Assembly: GCA_030754315.1 (NCBI GenBank)
Contig: JASMAO010000183.1
Span: forward strand, 1 to 10,579
DNA length: 10,579 nucleotides
Reading direction: 5' to 3'
From: SAR202 cluster bacterium
Lineage (GTDB): Bacteria > Chloroflexota > Dehalococcoidia > Lucifugimonadales > JASMAO01
The notes below the pieces were generated by a model. It saw only the letters and a list, made by a program, of their open reading frames with translations, was not told the DNA's origin and searched no databases. Made by a program: the position numbers and the translations under genes. Of the stretch, positions 5,576-10,579 are shown piece by piece (position 1 is the first letter of the stretch; each line of letters starts with the position of its first letter).

Positions 5576-8319
5576 TCTCTAATCCAGCGATTGCCGAATT
5601 CCATCAATCTAGCCCGAAATCTTTCTGCTGCTAAAACTAATACCAGCAGAGCAACACCGATCACAGCAGCAATTATCGCGCCCCCAAAGGAAGATAAAAG
5701 AGACGTCGCTTGGTAGACCACGTCAATCCCGAATAGCAAAACGCCGGAAATCATAAGCACCTTTGACCGTGTAGCAGCTCCCCAGACTATGAACCCTATT
5801 CCCTCAACTCCTAACAACACTGCATACACCCACTCAGGATCTTGGGAGGTAGATTGAATGAAAGAGGATAGGCCCATCACCAATACCGCGAGCACCTCAA
5901 CGAAAGGACTAGCGGGAATACCCTCTTCCGTCTCCACCTGCTGATTATAATAGTATGTCGTCCCCGGATCAGTCCCCTCCCTTCGGCGACGTTCGGCATA
6001 CGCTATACCCAAGAGGTACAACCCGGCAGGAATCGCATACACTTGAGCTTGGCCGAGTTCCCAGTCAGCGCCCTGCAATATCCAACCCAAAAGCAGAAGC
6101 CCGACACCCAAATAACCGAAGTTATGGCTTCTATCCAAAAATGACATCCCTGTGTAGGCAAGTCCGACAATCGACAACGTGATTGCTGTAACTGACCATT
6201 CCGTTTCACCAAAAGTGTCTGGGCTGAAAAGCCCTCCGACTGCCATGAGGATAACGTACCCAAGTGCAAACCATGACAATCTCAGAGAGGAAAATCTCAT
6301 TACCTTAGCCCAGAGTTCAATATTCTCAAATCTCTTAATTCCCTCCACCTTTCCTAAAACCTGGGAGCCCCAGAGAAGAATGAGAGCTTCAACAGCCCAC
6401 CCCACGGCCCTTTCTCCTCTGTAGAATCCCACCATACCCATGGCAAATCCACCGGCGACCGACATCCAGAAAACGCCCGACGCAGCCGCTATCACCCCTT
6501 TAGAGAATTGGGTTGTTACTATTGCAATTGCACCGTAAACAAGAGACATAGAGAGCCCTTCCCAATTAGCCCAATCCCCCCACCCCGACATAGTTACGGA
6601 TGCCAACGACAGGAGAGCCGCTGCAGACAGAAACGGCATGGAGTCCTTACTAGAGCGCTTATTAATCAATAAAAATATGCCCCCTGAAAGCAGTGATACA
6701 CCAAACGCTACCCATGCGGTGTTCATATTACTGAGACCCCAAGGTTCCGACGCGAGGTTCAATAACAGGAGAAAACCTCCGACTAGGGGAATTCCTGCCG
6801 CTAACATCAGATCGTCATATCCACGGCTTCGCAACGTAACCCAAAGTGGCGGCGTGATTACTAAGAGTGTTATAGCCTTGGAAAGTTGGTCAAAATCAGG
6901 CCATAAACAAGCGGCCACACAAGCTAGAATGGCAGAGGCAAAGACTGGGCCCGACCAAGCATCGTCATCTACCAGTCTTCCAAAAGAGAACCTGCGTGGT
7001 GTTGCCAAATATTTCGTACACAACATAGCGTAAAAAAGTGACACCGCAGCAGGTAACAAGCCAAACCAGTCTTTTGGCACTATCTCCCATTCAAGCACCA
7101 CTACTATCAGCGCTGCAGACGGTAGCAGTAGCAGGGAATAGGTATAAGAAGAATAAGCCTGGCTCGATTTATCATGAAGAACGATGGCTGATGTAATTGC
7201 CCCGGCCCCAAGAATAACCCCCACCGGATATAGAGACACCCTTTCCACCCCCCAGGCTTGCAATGCAATAAATAGCAGCATTAGCAAAAGGGCTTGCGAA
7301 CTCCAGAATAGATATTTACCCGCTTCATTCATTCCGAGTCGGTAGAGTCTGTTTGAAAAGTAGGTGATTGCAGACGTTCCAAGAGCAACAGCCCCAAGAC
7401 CCCAATGCCACTCCAGGCCCAAAGATGGAATTAGAAAACCTAAACCTGCCAGAGCTAAGATGGCCGAGCCATTTGTTAGAACATGGCCTTTGTACTTATA
7501 GGCAAGACCAGACCATACTATTGCCGCAGGTACTGTTATTATCAACCACCCCAGAGACGGCAAATCCAGGGGAAGACCTATGCCAGGTACTATGACATCT
7601 CCCTTCGGCTCTATAAATTCGAAGGCAACTGTTCCACTGCTAAAAAGAGCCCAGAGTGCCCCTACGCTAATCAACGCAAGCCCCGAGTAACGTAGTCCCA
7701 TCCGCTGTTTCACGATATGTCCTACCCCTACAAAGGCGGCAAGTTGGGCCAGCAAGAAAGCTTGTTTAACCACCCAGCCGAAGTCACTCCACAACGTCAC
7801 CAGCATAACCAAGGAGCTTACTGCGATCAGAAGCACACCTAGCCCGAGCAGTGCTGCCATTGTATTCTCGGACAACACAGCTACCCAGATCGCCCTTCCT
7901 TCCCGTGTAGGGGTCAAATCAGAGGAATCTCTACGTTCCTCCGCCCAAGTTACGACTTTCCCGAGAAGTTCATCTATTTCCTCCGCAGAACCGATAACTG
8001 ATCTCGCACATTCACGTAGATACGACGCTCTCTCAGGAGTTTCGACCACTTTAGTTACATCTAACGCTTTTGCAAATTTATCTAAGATTTCCTCACGTCG
8101 ACGTGTTAAATGTTTCGTGATTTTGGAGGCATGAATATGCGCACTGTCGGCGAGAGGTCTTAGCCTCTCAAGTGAGTAGGAAATAGCATGCAGCTCTTCT
8201 AACAATGATTCGAGGGAGCCGGTTGACAATACCTGCGATCCGGAACCTGTATCTATCCCACAGCTGGTGCAGTACCTCTGTCGCTCAGAAAATTCTTTTC
8301 CACAATTTTCGCAATGCAT
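5572..8319 (-). CDS. Large zinc-ribbon polytopic membrane protein of unknown function
   Basis: A 915-residue protein. Residues 3-20 form a minimal zinc ribbon: CENC (Cys3, Cys6) and CTSC (Cys17, Cys20). Residues about 35-130 are charged and helical (LEELHAISYSLERLR and later KHLTRRREEILDKFAKAL), perhaps a cytosolic coiled coil. From about residue 150 to the end there is a near-continuous series of hydrophobic helices, roughly 20 or more, with a hydrophilic loop (residues about 775-800) containing a YYYNQQ stretch. The layout recalls the actinobacterial SCO7613-type and DUF2157-like polytopic membrane proteins, but I cannot confirm homology and assign no function. The zinc ribbon begins right at Met1, which supports the ATG at 8319; no Shine-Dalgarno is seen, so it may be translated by coupling or leaderless. 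It lies downstream of another zinc-ribbon gene on the same strand. Confidence 0.85.
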   Translation of the reverse strand: MHCENCGKEFSERQRYCTSCGIDTGSGSQVLSTGSLESLLEELHAISYSLERLRPLADSAHIHASKITKHLTRRREEILDKFAKALDVTKVVETPERASYLRECARSVIGSAEEIDELLGKVVTWAEERRDSSDLTPTREGRAIWVAVLSENTMAALLGLGVLLIAVSSLVMLVTLWSDFGWVVKQAFLLAQLAAFVGVGHIVKQRMGLRYSGLALISVGALWALFSSGTVAFEFIEPKGDVIVPGIGLPLDLPSLGWLIITVPAAIVWSGLAYKYKGHVLTNGSAILALAGLGFLIPSLGLEWHWGLGAVALGTSAITYFSNRLYRLGMNEAGKYLFWSSQALLLMLLFIALQAWGVERVSLYPVGVILGAGAITSAIVLHDKSSQAYSSYTYSLLLLPSAALIVVVLEWEIVPKDWFGLLPAAVSLFYAMLCTKYLATPRRFSFGRLVDDDAWSGPVFASAILACVAACLWPDFDQLSKAITLLVITPPLWVTLRSRGYDDLMLAAGIPLVGGFLLLLNLASEPWGLSNMNTAWVAFGVSLLSGGIFLLINKRSSKDSMPFLSAAALLSLASVTMSGWGDWANWEGLSMSLVYGAIAIVTTQFSKGVIAAASGVFWMSVAGGFAMGMVGFYRGERAVGWAVEALILLWGSQVLGKVEGIKRFENIELWAKVMRFSSLRLSWFALGYVILMAVGGLFSPDTFGETEWSVTAITLSIVGLAYTGMSFLDRSHNFGYLGVGLLLLGWILQGADWELGQAQVYAIPAGLYLLGIAYAERRRREGTDPGTTYYYNQQVETEEGIPASPFVEVLAVLVMGLSSFIQSTSQDPEWVYAVLLGVEGIGFIVWGAATRSKVLMISGVLLFGIDVVYQATSLLSSFGGAIIAAVIGVALLVLVLAAERFRARLMEFGNRWIRD

Positions 8320-8370
8320 GTCTGGGAAGTTACCAATGGGCCCTTTGACGTAATGATCCAGAGGAAAAGT

Positions 8371-8401
8371 CTCTTTGTGAAAGTTCTCCTCTTGGTGAAA
8401 G
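8371..8401 (-). repeat. Tandem imperfect 13-nt repeat in the leader of the large membrane-protein gene
   Basis: CTCTTTGTGAAAG (plus-strand 8371-8383) and CTCTTGGTGAAAG (8389-8401) differ at one base and are 18 nt apart. The second copy plus the following AG also forms a short hairpin, CTCTT-GGTGA-AAGAG (8389-8403). They lie 52-82 nt before the start codon of the large membrane protein, between it and the small zinc-ribbon gene. A direct-repeat binding site or leader structure is possible. Confidence 0.35.
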
Positions 8402-8436
8402 AGTTTTCTCTCCGTTTACAGCGTCATGTAAAAGAG

Positions 8437-8679
8437 TCACCCATAGACCGAATACGGGTACGTTGCCGCTCGTTGCTTGGCCAGTTGTTGACGGTCATAT
8501 TCAAGAACAACCAAAACAAGTTCTCTGATATTTCGAACTTTCTGAGGCAATTTACCTAGATCTCTATTGTGTCCACACATCACACAAAATATGCGAACCC
8601 CGTACATATCCTCATCATTAGTCAATGTTCCCGTTCCGCATCTCGGGCAGGATCCTGTCAGTATTATTGTCTCTATCAT
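8437..8679 (-). CDS. Small zinc-ribbon protein of unknown function
   Basis: An 80-residue protein with two Cys pairs, CPRC (Cys11, Cys14) and CVMC (Cys32, Cys35), spaced as in a zinc ribbon; the second is followed by GHNRDLG. The rest (residues about 45-75) is a charged, probably helical tail (KVRNIRELVLVVLEYDRQQ). There are no membrane segments. Such small proteins may bind nucleic acid or act as protein adaptors, but I do not recognise the family. An AGGTGG sequence lies 12 nt before the ATG. It is upstream of, and on the same strand as, the 915-residue zinc-ribbon membrane protein with a 117-nt gap, so the two may be co-expressed. The regular Cys spacing makes this more than a chance open frame. 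Confidence 0.7.
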   Translation of the reverse strand: MIETIILTGSCPRCGTGTLTNDEDMYGVRIFCVMCGHNRDLGKLPQKVRNIRELVLVVLEYDRQQLAKQRAATYPYSVYG

Positions 8680-8994
8680 CTGGCGACCATTCCACCTGTG
8701 CCCAAATTATGCATTGGAGATTAAGGACTCGTCTCCGTCAAACTAAAGTACTTAACTCATGCTGACACGTAATTATCATAACCTTCTAATGCAACTTAGC
8801 TAGTATTCCAGAGGGTATTTAGCAGTGCATTTTGCACCTCACAAGTAATTCTCACATGAGGAACGCAAGCTTGTATTTCCACTTAATCACTTATTAAAAT
8901 TGAGCCCTCTTTCCGCCCGGTACAGATAGCTAAACAATGCTGATCAAAGTGTTGCCCTTACTTTGAGTCCAAACGCCCCATAAGAAGAATTCAA
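8680..8994. other. Divergent intergenic spacer without a recognisable gene
   Basis: About 315 nt between the minus-strand small zinc-ribbon gene and the plus-strand PEBP-like gene. I see no coding frame or RNA gene. It holds a short inverted repeat GTGCA-TTT-TGCAC (8825-8837) and GGAGA...TCTCC (8716-8720 with 8732-8736). No convincing -35/-10 pair was found on either strand. It presumably carries both promoters. Confidence 0.5.
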
Positions 8995-9477
8995 ATGGCC
9001 TTGAAATTACTTAGCGACAGCTTCACGGGCGGAACTTATCTCGCTGATAGACACACCCTAAGCGAGTCATATGGGTTTGGCTGTACGGCGGTAACGTTTC
9101 ATCGGAAATTCACTGGGAAGGACTAAATGACGGGACAAAGTCAATGGTTTTAACCTGCTATGACCCTGATGCCCCAACAGAAAGCGGATTCTGGCACTGG
9201 GTTATGGCGAATATCCCATCTGATGCCGCGTCTATACCTGAAGGTTCACGGAATCTTCCGCCAGGCACTCGCGACAAGAACTGGTTTTGGAGCCCCTGGA
9301 TACGGTGGCCCCTGCCCTCCCAAAGAAGACCACCCTCACCGGTATATATTCACTCTTTTCTGCCTGTCGGTAGGGATACTACCTGTAGAAGCGGATACTT
9401 CGGTAGCGGTGGTAGGATTCCTGGCCAATATGAACGTAATCGAAAAGACAACTTTAATGATATCCCCAAAGAGGTAG
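8995..9477 (+). pseudogene. Frame-broken YbhB/YbcL-type PEBP (Raf kinase inhibitor-like) gene
   Basis: The family outline is complete but split over two frames. From ATG 8995 the first frame reads MALKLLSDSFTGG...YGFGC up to about 9084. From about 9087 the frame shifts by -1 and reads GGNVSSEIHWEGLNDGTKS, then the PEBP signature CYDPDAP with FWHW, to about 9275 (LPPGTRD). It then shifts by +1, back to the original frame, for RTGFGAPGYGGPCPP, then HRYIF and a normal stop at 9475-9477. The joined product would be about 160 residues, the usual length of bacterial PEBP proteins. The first frame alone stops after about 42 codons. Neither site looks like a programmed slippery heptamer. The two indels cancel, so this is either a recent pseudogene or two sequencing/assembly errors; the conserved DPDxP and HRY motifs remain intact. 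It sits 70 nt upstream of the alpha/beta hydrolase on the same strand. Confidence 0.85.
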
Positions 9478-9547
9478 CAGCATTGCGGCTGTTGTCCTAA
9501 TCGTACGTTAGCGCCCATAATCGGTCCAAGTTCCAACAGGAGTACAT

Positions 9548-10339
9548 ATGCCGTACGCATCCAACGGGGAAACACGCCTTTATTACGAAGTCGAAGGGAA
9601 GGGCCCTCCAATGGTCCTGTCTCATGAATTTATGATGGATACTACGAGCTGGTACGATCTTGGCTACGTTGCTGAGCTAAAACCCGCCTACACCCTTCTT
9701 ATCATGGACGCCCGCGGACATGGAGCCAGCGATAAACCTCATGACGTTCCCGACTACAATGACAAGACTATGGCTGCGGATGTTCTGTCAGTTATGAGTT
9801 CCGCAGGGGTTGATTCTGCGCATTTCTTTGGCTTTTCCATGGGCGGCAGAACCGGTTTGGAACTGGCGGTTATAGCTCCTGACAGGTTCCGATCATTCAT
9901 CATCGCCTCTGCTACCCCTGGACCTAGAACCGATGTAGGCAAGAAATCAGATATACGTCGAATAGAAATGTTTCAAGAGGGCCCAAAAGCAGTCGCAGTC
10001 GCGATGGATAAACTCAGCCCTGAGATGGATCCCTACCGAATACAGGCAATTGAAGGGGACCTTGAGGCATATTTAGCAAAAACACGGTCAAACATAGACA
10101 GGGCTGATATTACTAGCGAGCTTAGCAATCTAAAAGTGCCATGCCTTATGTACGCAGGGAAATCAGACCCGCTTTCTCACGACTCTGCATTAAAAGCAGT
10201 TCGGGAGATCCCATCTGCACGATTCATCAGCCTTCCCGGGCTTAAACACATGTACACCTTCGGGCGTACGGACATTGTCTTTCCTATAGTTAGAAAGTTC
10301 CTTGAAGGCATCCCCCAAGGACAGGCATTAATTACATAA
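9548..10339 (+). CDS. Alpha/beta-fold hydrolase
   Basis: A 263-residue alpha/beta hydrolase close to the usual single-domain length. The nucleophile elbow is GFSMGG with Ser97. The likely acid is Asp207 (YAGKSDPLS) and the likely catalytic His is His234 (GLKHMY), in the normal order. The MDARGHGASDKP stretch (residues 53-64) is family-typical. The oxyanion HG motif is replaced by SHEF (residues 25-28), with Glu where Gly is usual, so the oxyanion geometry may differ. The family covers esterases, lactonases, C-C hydrolases and dehalogenases; the substrate is not assignable. No signal peptide. A good Shine-Dalgarno (AGGAG, 9538-9542) 5 nt before the ATG fixes the start. The SDR gene follows 12 nt after the stop, so the two form an operon. 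Confidence 0.9.
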   Translation: MPYASNGETRLYYEVEGKGPPMVLSHEFMMDTTSWYDLGYVAELKPAYTLLIMDARGHGASDKPHDVPDYNDKTMAADVLSVMSSAGVDSAHFFGFSMGGRTGLELAVIAPDRFRSFIIASATPGPRTDVGKKSDIRRIEMFQEGPKAVAVAMDKLSPEMDPYRIQAIEGDLEAYLAKTRSNIDRADITSELSNLKVPCLMYAGKSDPLSHDSALKAVREIPSARFISLPGLKHMYTFGRTDIVFPIVRKFLEGIPQGQALIT

Positions 10340-10351
10340 AGGAGTTCATAT

Positions 10352-10579
10352 ATGCCCCGAAAACTAGAAGGAAAAGTCGCGATAGTAACCGGTGGAAATA
10401 GCGGCATAGGTGAGGCAACTGTCCACCTTTTTGCCCAGGAGGGCGCTAGTGTGGCAATAATGGCTCGTCGTGAAGAACAGGGAAAGATTGTTCAAGCAGC
10501 CGTTCAAGCAAAAGGCGGTACAGCAGAGTTTATACGCTGTGATGTTTCGAAATCTGACGATATCCGTGACGCAGTAGAT
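10352..10579 (+). CDS. Short-chain dehydrogenase/reductase (SDR), N-terminal 76 residues
   Basis: The open frame starts at ATG 10352 and runs off the right edge. It begins LEGKVAIVTGGNSGIGEATV; TGGNSGIG (residues 13-20) is the TGxxxGxG dinucleotide-binding motif of classical SDRs. MARREEQ at the end of beta-2 has Arg at positions that often favour NADP(H), although this is not certain. CDVSKSDDI is the conserved Asp region that contacts the adenine ring. The catalytic Ser-Tyr-Lys lie beyond the window. A strong Shine-Dalgarno (AAAGGAG, ending 10344) 7 nt before the ATG supports the start. It is 12 nt from the alpha/beta hydrolase stop, so the pair probably acts in one catabolic sequence: hydrolysis, then alcohol/ketone redox (inference). 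Confidence 0.92.
   Translation, partial: MPRKLEGKVAIVTGGNSGIGEATVHLFAQEGASVAIMARREEQGKIVQAAVQAKGGTAEFIRCDVSKSDDIRDAVD

Noticed and set aside
6638..7033. 131-residue plus-strand open frame inside the large membrane-protein gene
   Set aside because: Antisense shadow of a long, hydrophobically periodic coding frame; no Shine-Dalgarno or recognisable domain.
9144..9500. Stand-alone 118-residue protein starting at ATG 9144
   Set aside because: Its N-terminal half is the PEBP core and its C-terminal half is out-of-frame nonsense. Homology continues upstream and in another frame, so it is part of the broken gene.
1..10579. CRISPR array, transposon or phage/defence system
   Set aside because: No spaced identical repeats of CRISPR type, no transposase, integrase or terminal inverted repeats, and no defence-type domains were seen.

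Overview
The window looks like chromosomal DNA of an uncultivated, free-living bacterium. The best guess is Chloroflexota of the SAR202 / Dehalococcoidia-related type. This rests on gene content only: a family-5 substrate-binding lipoprotein with a long Ala/Pro linker, a luciferase-like flavin oxidoreductase, a DapA-like aldolase/lyase, a type II haloacid dehalogenase-like HAD enzyme, an MBL-fold hydrolase, an alpha/beta hydrolase and an SDR. No ribosomal or other taxonomic marker is present, so the assignment is an inference. I see no phage genes, transposase, CRISPR array, tRNA or rRNA.

Layout. (1) Positions 1-924, minus strand: the N-terminal 308 residues of an ABC-transporter solute-binding lipoprotein whose C-terminus lies off the left edge. 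(2) Positions 925-1208: a divergent intergenic region serving the lipoprotein and a forward DapA-family gene (1209-2114). (3) Positions 2332-4594: forward genes for a small four-helix membrane protein, a HAD dehalogenase-like enzyme and a luciferase-like flavin monooxygenase/oxidoreductase; the last two are 39 nt apart and probably co-transcribed. (4) Positions 4748-5575: an MBL-fold metallohydrolase ending tail-to-tail, with overlapping stop codons, against a minus-strand block. (5) Positions 5572-8679, minus strand: a 915-residue zinc-ribbon polytopic membrane protein preceded by an 80-residue zinc-ribbon protein. (6) Positions 8680-8994: a divergent spacer. (7) Positions 8995-9477: a YbhB/PEBP-family gene readable only by switching frame twice (-1, then +1). 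(8) Positions 9548-10579: an alpha/beta hydrolase and a right-truncated SDR dehydrogenase, 12 nt apart, in one operon.

Together the genes suggest uptake plus degradation of small organic molecules: a peptide/oligomer-type importer component, carbon-halogen or phosphate hydrolysis, flavin-dependent oxidation, C-C lyase chemistry, ester or lactone hydrolysis and alcohol/ketone redox. No single pathway can be named from sequence alone. Several enzymes keep their catalytic core but have changed substrate-pocket residues (the DapA homologue lacks the Thr-Thr and Arg of true DHDPS; the HAD enzyme has His where L-DEX has Asn). I found no convincing previously undescribed multi-gene system. The frame-broken PEBP gene is the clearest anomaly.
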